A DNA stretch of 64,000 nucleotides. It comes from Amycolatopsis albispora. GTDB lineage: Bacteria; Actinomycetota; Actinomycetes; Mycobacteriales; Pseudonocardiaceae. The stretch spans positions 2,418,001 to 2,482,000 of the forward strand of contig NZ_CP015163.1 of the NCBI RefSeq assembly GCF_003312875.1, read 5' to 3'. Below the pieces are notes generated by a model. It saw only the letters and a list, made by a program, of their open reading frames with translations. It was not told the DNA's origin and did not search any database. Of this stretch, positions 31,817 to 40,239 are shown in pieces. Both the position numbers and the translations under genes were made by a program. The number at the start of each line of letters is the position of its first letter. Position 1 is the first letter of the stretch.

Positions 31817-32581
31817 TTAGTACTCGATCTTCGCCAGTACCGGGTAGTGGTCCGAGGGAATCGTGTCACCCTCGAAACCGGCGACGGACACCGGCCCGAT
31901 CACCGCCCGCACGTCAGCACCGTGGAAGGCACCGATGTGGTCGAGCACGTCCCGATAACCCGCGGGCCTGGCGAGTGGATTGGTCATCGCGTCGTAAGTC
32001 CAGGTGGGCGCGGGGTGCAGGGTCGCGCCGAGCGTTCGCCCGGCCTCGGCGAGCCGCGCGAGGCCGACGTTGAGGTCACCGGCGATCACCACCGGCTCGG
32101 ACGGCGGCACGATCCGCTCGACCAGCCGCCGGATCGTGGTGAGCTGGCGCGTGCGGACCGCGTGCGCGCGACGCGGCTGCCAGGCGTCGGCCTGCAAGTG
32201 GGTGCCCGCCACCCACCAGCCGTCGAACCGGACCAGCGCGGCGCCCTTGGCGGCGAAGCGGTCGCTGGTGCCGAGGCAGTGGTCGGTGAACACCACCTGG
32301 TGGCGTGCGGTGATCGGCAGCTTGCTCAGCACCGCGACCCCGCCGCTGACCGCCAGCCACCGCGTGTGCCTGCCGACCACCGGCGTGCGGTGCGGCCAGT
32401 CGTCGGCCAGCGAGCGGACCAGGTCCAGCGCCTCCCCACTGAAGGCCTCGTTCAGCACCAGCACGTCGGGCCGTGCCTCGCGGATCACCGCCTCCGCGGC
32501 ACGCGCGCGGGCCGCCTTGTCGCGGTGCGACGGCTGCAACGGCCACGGCAGCTGGAACAGGTTGAAGCTCATCAGGAGCAT
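31817..32581 (-). CDS. Sphingomyelinase-like endonuclease/exonuclease/phosphatase-fold enzyme
   Basis: A 254-residue Mg2+-dependent phosphodiesterase of the DNase-I-like fold, closest to bacterial neutral sphingomyelinases. Matching blocks: MSFNLFQLPWPL, LVLNEAF (N44, E45 metal site), TPVVGR, SGGVAVLSKLPI, the HCLGTSDRFAAKGAALVRF loop, VAGTHLQAD, VIAGDLNV (D169, N171), TWTYDAMTNPLA and SDHYPV (D244, H245). Secreted sphingomyelinases have a signal peptide; none is visible here, and the ATG directly follows the ceramidase stop (TGA ATG). So it may act inside the cell or on another phosphodiester. Second gene after the ceramidase. Confidence 0.82.
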   Translation of the reverse strand: MLLMSFNLFQLPWPLQPSHRDKAARARAAEAVIREARPDVLVLNEAFSGEALDLVRSLADDWPHRTPVVGRHTRWLAVSGGVAVLSKLPITARHQVVFTDHCLGTSDRFAAKGAALVRFDGWWVAGTHLQADAWQPRRAHAVRTRQLTTIRRLVERIVPPSEPVVIAGDLNVGLARLAEAGRTLGATLHPAPTWTYDAMTNPLARPAGYRDVLDHIGAFHGADVRAVIGPVSVAGFEGDTIPSDHYPVLAKIEY

Positions 32582-34594
32582 TCAGGCGACCACAAAAGCC
32601 CGTGACGTCCCGGTGAACGCGGTGATCGCGCCGGTGATGCCGTGCTTCCAGTCGCCGTGGTGCACCAGCCGGTACTTGCCCAGCGGCGCGTTCACCGGGA
32701 TGTCCCAGGTGAGCACGGCCTTCGACTCGCCGAGCACGGTCCTGGCCCAGTGGTACTTCGTCGCCCAGTCGCCGTCGTCGGCGTGGCGCACCCACGCCCC
32801 GTCGACCAGCCGCTGCACCTCGAGAAAGGTGCCGCCGCGGCGCAGGTTGTTCTTCGGGTGCCCGGTCACGAACTCCACCAGCACCCGCTCCCCGCGCCGG
32901 TAGCTGCTCTTCGCCTCGGTCAGCACGTCCCCGAAGTCCTTGAACGGCGGCGCGCTGTCGAACACCACGCCCGGCTGGAAGTTCAGCTGCTTTCCCGACA
33001 GGTCGCGCGGGCGCGGGCCCGGATCGACCGGCGTGCCCGCGCGCATCGCCGCCGCCAGGCGCGCGAACTCCTGCTGGTACGCGGGCAGCGTGTACCGGCC
33101 GAACAGGGTGGACGCGCCCTCGTACTGCTGCGAGTCGTACTCCTCCGGCGTGGTCACGTACTGGCTGTAGGCGTTGGCGTACCCCTGCACCACCACGTTC
33201 TCCAGCGGCACGCCGAGTTCGGCGGCGACCGTGCGGCGCAGCCGCAGCCCCGCGACGATGGTGCACTCGGCGGGCACGGCGACCAGGTACAGCGAGCCGA
33301 TGCGCACCAGTTGCAGCGGCAACACCTCCGGCGCCCACGGGTACGGCTTCATCGCGCCGAACGGCACCGCGACCACCTTCGGCGCCTGCGCGTCGGCCAG
33401 TTCCTTCGGCACCGGCGCGTCCATGCCGCCGAGCGCGTCGACGAACGGGTTGCGGATGCCCTCGGGCAGCGGCAGACCGGGGCCGTCCTCCGTGCTGCCC
33501 GCCAGCATCGAGGCGCCGATCGCCGCGGTGCAGGTGCGCCGCGGGCGGCCGTCCGGGGTGAACCGGCCGTCCACCTCCACATCGGACATGTCCACAAAGG
33601 ACATCCGGTAGTCGATCGGCCCGGTGAGCGGGGTGCTCGAGTCGTAGGCGGCGCGGGCGGCGCGGTACTGGCGCTCGCCGATGATCCTGGTGTTCTCGAA
33701 CTCGTCCTCGGTCGGGCCGGAACCCGGTTTCAGGTTCAGGTTCGGCGACATGTCCCCGGCATTGGTCTGCGGGAAGCTGGCCACGAACGAGGGCTTGCCG
33801 TCCAGGTAACGCACGCCGGCGTGGTCGTGCTCCCAGTGGTAGGCGGCGTAACCCTTGTTGTCCCCGCTGATCAGCTTGTTGCCGTTGGTCATCGAGGTGC
33901 CGTGTGTGGCGAACCAGCAGATCGCACCGGTGTCGCGGCCGGACCGGGCCAGCCGCAGCACGGTCATCGCCGGATCGATCGACAGCGGGAAGAACGCCTT
34001 GTCCGCAGCCGGGTTCAGCTCGAAGGCAGTGCGTGAGCGGTTGGCGCTGCCGTCGGTCAGTTCGCTGCGCCCGAGCCGGATCGTGCCGGGTGCCAGGTCC
34101 TCGTGCGCGGCCTTGACCGCCTCGACGATGCCGCCGACCACCGCGTCGAAGGTCTGCCGCTGGAAACCGAGGATCGACAGGTTGTAGGCCGCGTAATGCG
34201 AATAGCCGCCGCAGCCCGCGTGCGTGTGCGTGGCGTTGAGCAGGACGTTCTGCTCGGTGTAGAGGTTCCCGTACGCCTTGGCCAGCTCGGCGAGCACGGC
34301 CTGGTGCACCGACTGGAAGATGGCGCCGAGATCGGCGTTGACGAAGGCGATCCGCCGGGTCCCGTCGTCGATGACGTAGGCACGCGCCCGGGTGCGCTGG
34401 TGGATGCCCGCGGTCTGCTGCTGCGGCATGGAGTAGCCCATCATGCCGTTCTCCGCGGCGGGCCCGGTGACGTCGGCGATGCCGACGCCGATCCGGTAGC
34501 CGCCCGCCGCGCGCGCGGCCGTGCCGCCCAGCGCGCCCGCCACCAGTGGGACCGCGGCGGCTCCCGCCAGCACCTGCCTCCGGCTGACCGGCAT
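32582..34594 (-). CDS. Secreted neutral/alkaline ceramidase
   Basis: A 670-residue neutral ceramidase, which hydrolyses ceramide to sphingosine and a fatty acid. N-terminal Tat-type signal SRRQVLAGAA with cleavage near ARAAGG (about residue 30). Active-site pattern complete: zinc His in NATHTHAG (H123/H125) and FATHGTSMTN (H231), the nucleophile Ser283 in TNAGDMSPN, Glu in VAVPAECTIVAGLRLR, and Tyr in YANAYSQYVTTPEEYDSQQY. A C-terminal immunoglobulin-like domain (about 560-670) is present. The start is ATG 34594 with GAGGAG six bases upstream, inside a hairpin arm. It begins the candidate sphingolipid-degradation group. Confidence 0.92.
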   Translation of the reverse strand: MPVSRRQVLAGAAAVPLVAGALGGTAARAAGGYRIGVGIADVTGPAAENGMMGYSMPQQQTAGIHQRTRARAYVIDDGTRRIAFVNADLGAIFQSVHQAVLAELAKAYGNLYTEQNVLLNATHTHAGCGGYSHYAAYNLSILGFQRQTFDAVVGGIVEAVKAAHEDLAPGTIRLGRSELTDGSANRSRTAFELNPAADKAFFPLSIDPAMTVLRLARSGRDTGAICWFATHGTSMTNGNKLISGDNKGYAAYHWEHDHAGVRYLDGKPSFVASFPQTNAGDMSPNLNLKPGSGPTEDEFENTRIIGERQYRAARAAYDSSTPLTGPIDYRMSFVDMSDVEVDGRFTPDGRPRRTCTAAIGASMLAGSTEDGPGLPLPEGIRNPFVDALGGMDAPVPKELADAQAPKVVAVPFGAMKPYPWAPEVLPLQLVRIGSLYLVAVPAECTIVAGLRLRRTVAAELGVPLENVVVQGYANAYSQYVTTPEEYDSQQYEGASTLFGRYTLPAYQQEFARLAAAMRAGTPVDPGPRPRDLSGKQLNFQPGVVFDSAPPFKDFGDVLTEAKSSYRRGERVLVEFVTGHPKNNLRRGGTFLEVQRLVDGAWVRHADDGDWATKYHWARTVLGESKAVLTWDIPVNAPLGKYRLVHHGDWKHGITGAITAFTGTSRAFVVA

Positions 34595-34600
34595 GCCCGC

Positions 34601-34641
34601 CTCCTCGTCAAATGTGAATGCGCTTCACGTTCGACGAGGAG
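34601..34641 (-). promoter_or_regulatory. Hairpin covering the ceramidase ribosome-binding site
   Basis: On the minus strand, CTCCTCGTC (34641-34633) is complementary to GACGAGGAG (34609-34601), and inside it GTGAA pairs with TTCAC around GCGCA. The GAGGAG of the 3' arm is the ribosome-binding site, six bases before the ATG. In RNA this hairpin would hide the site; in DNA the same dyad could be a repressor operator. Both readings are possible. Confidence 0.65.
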
Positions 34642-34682
34642 ACTACGTGACCGGCCTCACCCTGCCAATACCCTGCTGATAC

Positions 34683-35708
34683 CTACGAGAGCACGTCGGC
34701 GATCTTGCGCAGCGCGGCGGCGTCCCCGCGCACCAGCAGCGTGGTCACCACCGTCTTGTCCCACTCCGCCAGCTCCTCGCGGATCTTCGACGGCGGGCCG
34801 ATCAGCGAGATGTCCTCCACCAGCGCGGTCGGGATGGCCGCGGCGGCCTCCTGCTTGCGGCCCGACAGGTACAGCTCCTGCACCTTGCCCGCCACGTCCT
34901 CGTAGCCCATGCGGACAAAAACGTCGTGGTGGAAGTTCGCGTCCTTCGCGCCCATGCCGCCGATGTAGAGCGCGAGCGACGGTTTGATCAACGCGGCCGC
35001 TTCCTCCACGTCGTCGTGCACGATCACCGGGGCCGACGCGGGCACCTCGAAGTCGGCGAAGCCGCGCCGCGCGCCCTCCCGGGCGAAGCCTTCCTCCAGC
35101 GCGGCCCGGTAGAAGGCGTCACTCTTGGGCGAGAAGAACAACGGCAGCCAGCCGTCGCAGATCTCGGCCGCGAGCGCCACGTTCTTCGGGCCCTCGGCGG
35201 CGAGGTAGATCGGCAGGTCCGCGCGCAGCGGGTGCACTGTGGACTTGAGCGGCTTGCCCAGCTTCGCGCCGCCGGGGTGCGGCAGCTGGTAGAACTGCCC
35301 GTCGAAGGTCACCGGCGCCTCGCGCGCCAGCACCCGCCGCACGATCTCCACGTACTCGCGGGTGCGTGCCAGCGGCTTCGGGTACGGCTGCCCGTACCAG
35401 CCCTCCACCACCTGCGGGCCGGACGCGCCGAGGCCGAGCACAAAGCGGCCGCCGGAGAGGTGGTCCATGGTCAGCGCGCTCATCGCGGTGGCGGTCGGCG
35501 TGCGGGCGGACATCTGCACGATGTTCGTGCCCAGCTTGACCCGCTCGGTGGCGGAGCCCCACCAGGCCAGCGGGGTGAACGCGTCGGAGCCGTAGGCCTC
35601 GGCGCTCCACACCGAGTCGAAGCCGAGCCGGTCCGCCTCGGTGATCGCCTCCAGCGCGCCCGGCGTGGGGCCGGAGGACCAGTAACCGACGTGGTAACCC
35701 AGCTTCAT
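34683..35708 (-). CDS. LLM-class F420-dependent oxidoreductase 2
   Basis: A 341-residue F420-type luciferase-like oxidoreductase: MKLGYHVGYWSSGPTPGALE, ITEADRLGFDSVWSAEAYGS, SARTPTATAMSALTMDHLSG, GRFVLGLGASGPQVVEGWYG, PIYLAAEGPKNVALAAEICD and GWLPLFFSP. The pattern is that of the Rv3520c-like subgroup found in mycobacteria and relatives. ATG 35708 with AAGGAG seven bases upstream. Eleven bases downstream of the MpaB-type gene, so co-transcribed. Substrate unknown; steroid or lipid ketones are plausible from context only. Confidence 0.88.
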   Translation of the reverse strand: MKLGYHVGYWSSGPTPGALEAITEADRLGFDSVWSAEAYGSDAFTPLAWWGSATERVKLGTNIVQMSARTPTATAMSALTMDHLSGGRFVLGLGASGPQVVEGWYGQPYPKPLARTREYVEIVRRVLAREAPVTFDGQFYQLPHPGGAKLGKPLKSTVHPLRADLPIYLAAEGPKNVALAAEICDGWLPLFFSPKSDAFYRAALEEGFAREGARRGFADFEVPASAPVIVHDDVEEAAALIKPSLALYIGGMGAKDANFHHDVFVRMGYEDVAGKVQELYLSGRKQEAAAAIPTALVEDISLIGPPSKIREELAEWDKTVVTTLLVRGDAAALRKIADVLS

Positions 35709-35719
35709 GAACAGCTCCT

Positions 35720-36649
35720 TCAGTTCGGCACCTGGGGTGCATAGTGGGTCGGACTGTCGCGTTCGTCCAGCGGGGGCAGATTGCGGGCGGGGGTTTCCAC
35801 CAGCGGCGCGTCCACCGGCGCGCGGCCGAGCGCGCGCCGCCAGCCCGCGCGGGCCCGCGGGTGGTAGCGGCGTTCGAACGGCACCAGCTTGAACGCGGCG
35901 TTGATCAGCTTGCCGGTCAGCCGGTGCAGCCGCTCGTCGCGCGCGCTCCAGGTGTAGCCCAGCTTTTCGCGGATCGGCGGGTCGTACATGCCGACGGTCA
36001 GCCAGACGAAGTTGCGCGCGACCAGCCCGCGCACCAGGTGCCACACCGGCGACGGCAGCCACCACATGCCGTTGGGCTTCGGGATGTCCTTGATGTCGAG
36101 CACGTCGCGGGTGGCCTTGTTGTCCTCCAGCACCTCGGTGCACATGTGGTGCCAGTACTCCTGGAACTCCTCCCAGGTGGCGGGCACCGGGCGCATGCTC
36201 ATGCCGTACATCCGGTACCACTGGACGTGCTCGTCGAACATCTTCCGCTGCTGCGCCGCGGTCAGCCCGCCCATGAAGTTCTCGGCGATGAGCAGCGCGG
36301 AGACGAAGAAGGTGGCGTGCGCCCAGTAGAAGGTGCCCGGGTTCAGCGCGTGGTACGGGCGGCCCTTCGCGTCGACGCCCTTGATCGTGTTGTGGTACCC
36401 GCGGACGGCCTTGGCGGTCTCGTGCGCGCGGGGGCCGTCGTAGATGACTCCCCCGATCGGGTAGAGCGAGCGGAACAGCCGCTGCCAGCGCTCCTTGAAG
36501 AACTGCGAGTGCTGCTCGACGCCCGCGCCCAGCTCGGGGTGCATGTTCTGCATCGACCCGGCCCACAAGGCGATCAGCAGGCCGCGCCAGTCGCCGAAGT
36601 ACTTCCAGGTCAGCGAATCCGGGCCGAGTGGCTCAGGCTGCTCCGACAT
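35720..36649 (-). CDS. Oxygenase MpaB / DUF2236 family protein
   Basis: A 309-residue protein of the DUF2236 family that includes latex-clearing proteins and MpaB-type haem-binding oxygenases. Characteristic blocks: TWKYFGDWRGLLIALWAGSM, IYDGPRAHETAKAVRGYHNT, IKGVDAKGRPYHALNPGTFY, WAHATFFVSALLIAEN (candidate haem-ligand His) and WYRMYGMSMRPVPATWEEFQ. ATG 36649 with GGAGAG upstream. First gene of a two-gene operon with the F420 oxidoreductase, divergent from a TetR gene with a strong operator between, so probably repressed by it. Confidence 0.85.
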   Translation of the reverse strand: MSEQPEPLGPDSLTWKYFGDWRGLLIALWAGSMQNMHPELGAGVEQHSQFFKERWQRLFRSLYPIGGVIYDGPRAHETAKAVRGYHNTIKGVDAKGRPYHALNPGTFYWAHATFFVSALLIAENFMGGLTAAQQRKMFDEHVQWYRMYGMSMRPVPATWEEFQEYWHHMCTEVLEDNKATRDVLDIKDIPKPNGMWWLPSPVWHLVRGLVARNFVWLTVGMYDPPIREKLGYTWSARDERLHRLTGKLINAAFKLVPFERRYHPRARAGWRRALGRAPVDAPLVETPARNLPPLDERDSPTHYAPQVPN

Positions 36650-36666
36650 GCGCGCTCTCCTCAAAG

Positions 36667-36711
36667 TGACTACACCCGTTGTCAGGTTAGGATTGACAAC
36701 GACCGTAGTCA
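36667..36711. promoter_or_regulatory. Nested palindromic TetR operator
   Basis: Outer arms TGACTAC (36667-36673) and GTAGTCA (36705-36711), and inner arms CGTTGTCA and TGACAACG, share one centre of symmetry. A TTGACA that can act as a -35 element lies inside the inner arm at 36693-36698. It fills the divergent gap between the MpaB-type gene and the TetR gene, the normal position for an operator that controls both. Confidence 0.7.
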
Positions 36712-36772
36712 ACGGCGAGGCCGCGCGCGCCACGCCGGAGGCGTGGCAGACAAAACGAGTAGGTAAGGCAGC

Positions 36773-37363
36773 ATGCCGACGAGCCGGACCTGGGGTGGCA
36801 CCACGCTCACCGATCGTAAGGCGGCGCGCCGGGCGCAGCTGATCGAGGCGGGCATCGACCTGCTCGGCGCGGAGGCGGGGCCGTCGATGAGCGTGCGTGC
36901 CCTCTGCCGCCACGCCAAGCTCACCGAGCGCTACTTCTACGAGAGCTTCACCGACCGCGACGACGTGGTGCTCGCCGTCTACGAGCACGTCGGCCAGGCC
37001 GCGCGGCAGGCGCTGATCGACGCGGTCGAAGCGAGTTCGCCCGAGCCGGAGCAGCGCGCCAGGGCGGCGGTGACGGCCTTCGTCGAGCTGATCATCGACG
37101 ACCCGCGCAAGGGCCGGGTGCTGCTGCTGGCCCCGCTGAGCGATCCCGCGCTGTCCAGCCGCGGCGTGGAGCTGCTGCCCGCGTTCGCCGCGCTGATCCG
37201 CGAGCAGCTGCCGCCCGGCGCGGCCGAAGCCGATCGCGACATGACCGCGATCGGGCTGGTCGGCGCGCTCGCGAACCTGTTCATCGCCTATCTCGGCGGG
37301 TTGCTCGAGGTGTCCCGGGAGCACCTGATCGATCACTGCGTCCGGCTGCTCGCCCGCGCCTGA
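36773..37363 (+). CDS. TetR-family regulator
   Basis: A 196-residue TetR regulator: [55 protein letters not shown] (helix-turn-helix at about 15-65), then a helical ligand domain. It is divergent from the MpaB/F420 operon across a strong nested palindrome, so it probably represses that operon and itself. Its last 31 bases overlap the end of the convergent aldolase gene. Confidence 0.85.
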   Translation: MPTSRTWGGTTLTDRKAARRAQLIEAGIDLLGAEAGPSMSVRALCRHAKLTERYFYESFTDRDDVVLAVYEHVGQAARQALIDAVEASSPEPEQRARAAVTAFVELIIDDPRKGRVLLLAPLSDPALSSRGVELLPAFAALIREQLPPGAAEADRDMTAIGLVGALANLFIAYLGGLLEVSREHLIDHCVRLLARA

Positions 37364-38376
37364 TCCCGTTCGGCCACCAGCTTCAGCGCGATGTCGATGA
37401 TCATGTCCTCCTGGCCGCCGACGTACTTCGCCTCGCCGACCCGGTAGAGGATCTCGTGCGCGGGCACGCCGTAGCGCTCGGCGGCGCGTTCCGCGTGCAG
37501 CAGGAAGCTCGAGTACACCCCGGCGAAGCCCTGCACGATCGACGACCGGTCCATCACCGGCAGCCGGGTGATGTAGGGCTTGACCACGTTCTCCGCGGCG
37601 TCCATCAGCACGTCCTTGTCCACGCCGGTGCGCACGCCGAGGCGTTCGAAGGTGGCCGCCAGCACCTCGGTCGGCGAGTTGCCCGCACCGGCGCCGAGCG
37701 CGGCCAGCGAACCGTCGATCTGGCGGGCGCCGGCGCGGTGGGCCAGCACGGAGTTCGCCACGCCGAAGCTCAGGTTCTGGTGCCCGTGGTACCCGGCCTG
37801 CGCCTGGTCACCGAATTCGGCGACCAGCGCGGCGACGCGGTCCGAGGCGTCCTCCAGGATCAGCGCGCCCGCCGAGTCGACCACGTAGACGCACTGGCAG
37901 CCCGCGTCCACCATGATCCGGCCCTGCTTGGCCAGTTCGTCCGGAGTGGACATGTGGGACAGCATCAGGAAACCCACGGTCTCCATGCCGAGTTCGCGGG
38001 CCGCGCCGAAGTGCTGGATGGACACGTCGGCCTCGGTGCAGTGCGTGGCGATCCGGACCGCGCCCGCGCCCAGGTCGGCCGCCGCCTTGAGGTCGTCGAC
38101 GGTGCCGAGGCCGGGCAGCAGCAGCACGGCGATCTTGGCGCGCTTGGCTTCCTCGACCGCGGCCGCGATCAGCTTGCGCTCGTCGACGAGCGAGAACCCG
38201 TAGTTGAAAGTGGACCCGCCGAGGCCGTCGCCGTGGGTCACCTCGATCAGCGAGATGCCCGCGGTGTCCAGCGCGCGCACGGTGTCGCGCACGTTCTGCT
38301 CGGTGAACTGGTGTGCCATCGCGTGGCTGCCGTCGCGGAGGGTGGTGTCGACGAGCCGGACTTCGCTCGAGGTCAT
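37333..38376 (-). CDS. dmpG: 4-hydroxy-2-oxovalerate aldolase
   Basis: A 347-residue aldolase of the DmpG/BphI/HsaF type, splitting 4-hydroxy-2-oxoacids into pyruvate and an aldehyde. Signatures: [17 protein letters not shown] (Arg and Asp at the Mn2+ site, catalytic His), [11 protein letters not shown], the YVVDSAGAL strand, and [15 protein letters not shown] (metal His pair HGH). The C-terminal communication domain (about 275-340) contacts the aldehyde dehydrogenase partner for substrate channelling. Its ATG overlaps the stop of the dehydrogenase (ATGA), as expected for the tight complex. Confidence 0.95.
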   Translation of the reverse strand: MTSSEVRLVDTTLRDGSHAMAHQFTEQNVRDTVRALDTAGISLIEVTHGDGLGGSTFNYGFSLVDERKLIAAAVEEAKRAKIAVLLLPGLGTVDDLKAAADLGAGAVRIATHCTEADVSIQHFGAARELGMETVGFLMLSHMSTPDELAKQGRIMVDAGCQCVYVVDSAGALILEDASDRVAALVAEFGDQAQAGYHGHQNLSFGVANSVLAHRAGARQIDGSLAALGAGAGNSPTEVLAATFERLGVRTGVDKDVLMDAAENVVKPYITRLPVMDRSSIVQGFAGVYSSFLLHAERAAERYGVPAHEILYRVGEAKYVGGQEDMIIDIALKLVAERDQARASSRTQ

Positions 38377-39278
38377 GCCGAAACCGCCTTCCGCTGCGCG
38401 AGCAGTTCGCCGACGCGGGCCGCGGCGGCGGTCATGATGTCCAGGTTCCCGGCGTACCGCGGCAGGTAGTCGCCGTTGCCCGCGACCTCGAGGAAAACCG
38501 CGACCCTGGCGCGGTCCTCCCAGCCCGGCCGTGGATCGTCGAACTGCGGTTCGGCGGTGAGCGTGTAGCCGGGCACGTACTCCCCCACCGCGCGCACGAT
38601 CTCGTGGATCGAATCGGCGATCGCCGCGCGGTCGGCGCCGGGATCGATCGCGCAGAACACCGTGTCGCGCATGATCATCGGCGGCTCGACCGGGTTGATG
38701 ATGATGATCGCCTTGCCGCGGGTGGCGCCGCCGACCTCCTCGATGCCGCGCGCGGTGGTCCTGGTGAACTCGTCGATGTTCGCGCGGGTGCCCGGCCCGG
38801 CCGAGCGCGACGAGACCGACGCGACGATCTCCGCGTACGGCACCGGGGTCACCCGGGAGACCGCGTGCACGATCGGGATGGTGGCCTGGCCGCCGCAGGT
38901 GATCAGGTTGAGGTTCGGTGCTTCGAGCAGTGCGCTGTCTTCGGTCAGGTTGACCACCGGGCAGGTGAACGGGCCGACCGCGGCGGGGGTCAGGTCGATC
39001 GCCTGGATCCCCGCTTCGGCGTACCGCGGTGCGTTCGCCTCGTGGGCTTTTGCCGATGTGGCCTCGAAAACCAGCTCGGGCAGGTCGTCCTGGGCGAGCA
39101 GCCAGTCCACGCCTCCGGCCGACGTGCGCAGCCCGAGTTCGGCGGCGCGGGCGAGGCCGTCGGAGGCCGGGTCGACGCCGACCATGTAGCGGACGTCGAG
39201 ATGCTCACTGCGGCGCAGCTTGACCAGCAGGTCGGTACCGATGTTGCCAGGCCCGACGATCGCGGCGGTCCGTGCCAT
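38373..39278 (-). CDS. dmpF: Acylating acetaldehyde dehydrogenase
   Basis: A 301-residue DmpF/BphJ/HsaG-type enzyme converting acetaldehyde or propanal to the acyl-CoA with NAD. N-terminal nucleotide-binding [19 protein letters not shown], catalytic Cys in [16 protein letters not shown], and the conserved [19 protein letters not shown] 39278 with GGAG upstream. Forms a channelled complex with the aldolase encoded next. It is separated from the upstream hydratase gene by a 135-base hairpin-rich gap. Confidence 0.95.
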   Translation of the reverse strand: MARTAAIVGPGNIGTDLLVKLRRSEHLDVRYMVGVDPASDGLARAAELGLRTSAGGVDWLLAQDDLPELVFEATSAKAHEANAPRYAEAGIQAIDLTPAAVGPFTCPVVNLTEDSALLEAPNLNLITCGGQATIPIVHAVSRVTPVPYAEIVASVSSRSAGPGTRANIDEFTRTTARGIEEVGGATRGKAIIIINPVEPPMIMRDTVFCAIDPGADRAAIADSIHEIVRAVGEYVPGYTLTAEPQFDDPRPGWEDRARVAVFLEVAGNGDYLPRYAGNLDIMTAAAARVGELLAQRKAVSA

Positions 39279-39413
39279 GTGCTCTCCTAGGTCGTTTCCC
39301 AAGCGGCGCCAGCCGCTTGCTGTGGGCCGCCCACCCGCGCCGTCGCGGGTTCTCAGGCGTCTTCTCGCGAGAACAGCCACCCGCACCGCCACGCAAGCAC
39401 TTTCCAGGAACCT
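39279..39413. other. Hairpin-rich gap inside the meta-cleavage operon
   Basis: Three consecutive dyads: CAAGCGGC/GCCGCTTG around GCCA, ACCCGCG/CGCGGGT around a short loop, and the perfect 12-base palindrome TTCTCGCGAGAA. No gene fits here. It separates the hydratase from the dehydrogenase and aldolase genes, so it could attenuate or process the transcript, or be another repeat element. Confidence 0.5.
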
Positions 39414-40211
39414 CTAGCTGAACACGGCGCTCACGGCGCCTAGTCCGTCGATGGTGCAGGTGACGCGGTCGCCGGGGGCCACCGGTGAGACGCGGGTGAT
39501 CGAGCCGGACAGGATGACGTGGCCCGGTTGCAGGGCGGTGCCCATCTCGCCGAGCTTGTTGGCGATCCACACCAGGCTGTTCAGCGGCGAGCCCATCACC
39601 GCGCTGCTGTCGCCGGTTTCGATCACCTCGTCGTTGAGGTGCAGCGAACACGGCGCACCGGTCAGGTCGATCGCGTCGAGCGGCACCGGCGTGGAGCCGA
39701 GCACCACCGCGCCCGAGGAGGCGTTGTCCGCCACGGTGTCCACAATGGAGATCTTCCAGTCGCGGATGCGCGAGTCGACCAGTTCCAGCGCGGGCAGCAG
39801 GTGGTCCACCGCGTCGGCGGCCTGCTCGGCGGTGACACCCGGGCCGCGCAGCGGTTTCCGCAGCACGAAGGCGATCTCCGGTTCGATCCGCGGCTGCAGG
39901 AAGCGCGCGGTCGGGATCGGCTCGCCCTCGGCGTAGAACATGGTGTCGAGCAGGTGCCCGAAATCCGGTTCGTCCACGCCGATCTGGCGCCGGGCCGCCT
40001 CGCTGGACAGGCCGACCTTGTGCCCGCGCACCACCCCGCCGTCGGCCTCCCAGTGCCGGACCTGTTCGAGCTGCACGGCGTAGGCGTCGGCGACGGTCAG
40101 CCCGGGGTGGGTTTCGATCAGCGGCGGAATCGGTTCACCGGAGACGTAGGCGGCGAGCAGGTCTTCGGCGAGCGCGTGGTGCAGGGCGGTGTCGGGCATG
40201 TCGTTCACCAT
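39414..40211 (-). CDS. mhpD: 2-keto-4-pentenoate hydratase
   Basis: About 265 residues of the MhpD/DmpE/HsaE type, adding water to 2-hydroxypenta-2,4-dienoates to give the substrate of the aldolase. Signatures: LTVADAYAVQLEQVRHWEAD, RGHKVGLSSEAARRQIGVDE, PDFGHLLDTM, RIEPEIAFVL (metal Glu residues), HVILSGSITRVSPVAPGDRV. Start ATG 40211 or 40199; neither has a strong ribosome-binding site. It opens the lower meta-cleavage operon and is divergent from the IclR gene, whose start is only 28 bases away. Confidence 0.92.
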   Translation of the reverse strand: MVNDMPDTALHHALAEDLLAAYVSGEPIPPLIETHPGLTVADAYAVQLEQVRHWEADGGVVRGHKVGLSSEAARRQIGVDEPDFGHLLDTMFYAEGEPIPTARFLQPRIEPEIAFVLRKPLRGPGVTAEQAADAVDHLLPALELVDSRIRDWKISIVDTVADNASSGAVVLGSTPVPLDAIDLTGAPCSLHLNDEVIETGDSSAVMGSPLNSLVWIANKLGEMGTALQPGHVILSGSITRVSPVAPGDRVTCTIDGLGAVSAVFS

Positions 40212-40239
40212 CCACCCGCCGATGGGGCACACTCAATCC

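Noticed and set aside
34601..34641. Simple rho-independent terminator for the F420 oxidoreductase gene
   Set aside because: There is no T-run, and the arm contains the ceramidase ribosome-binding site, which fits a regulatory role better.
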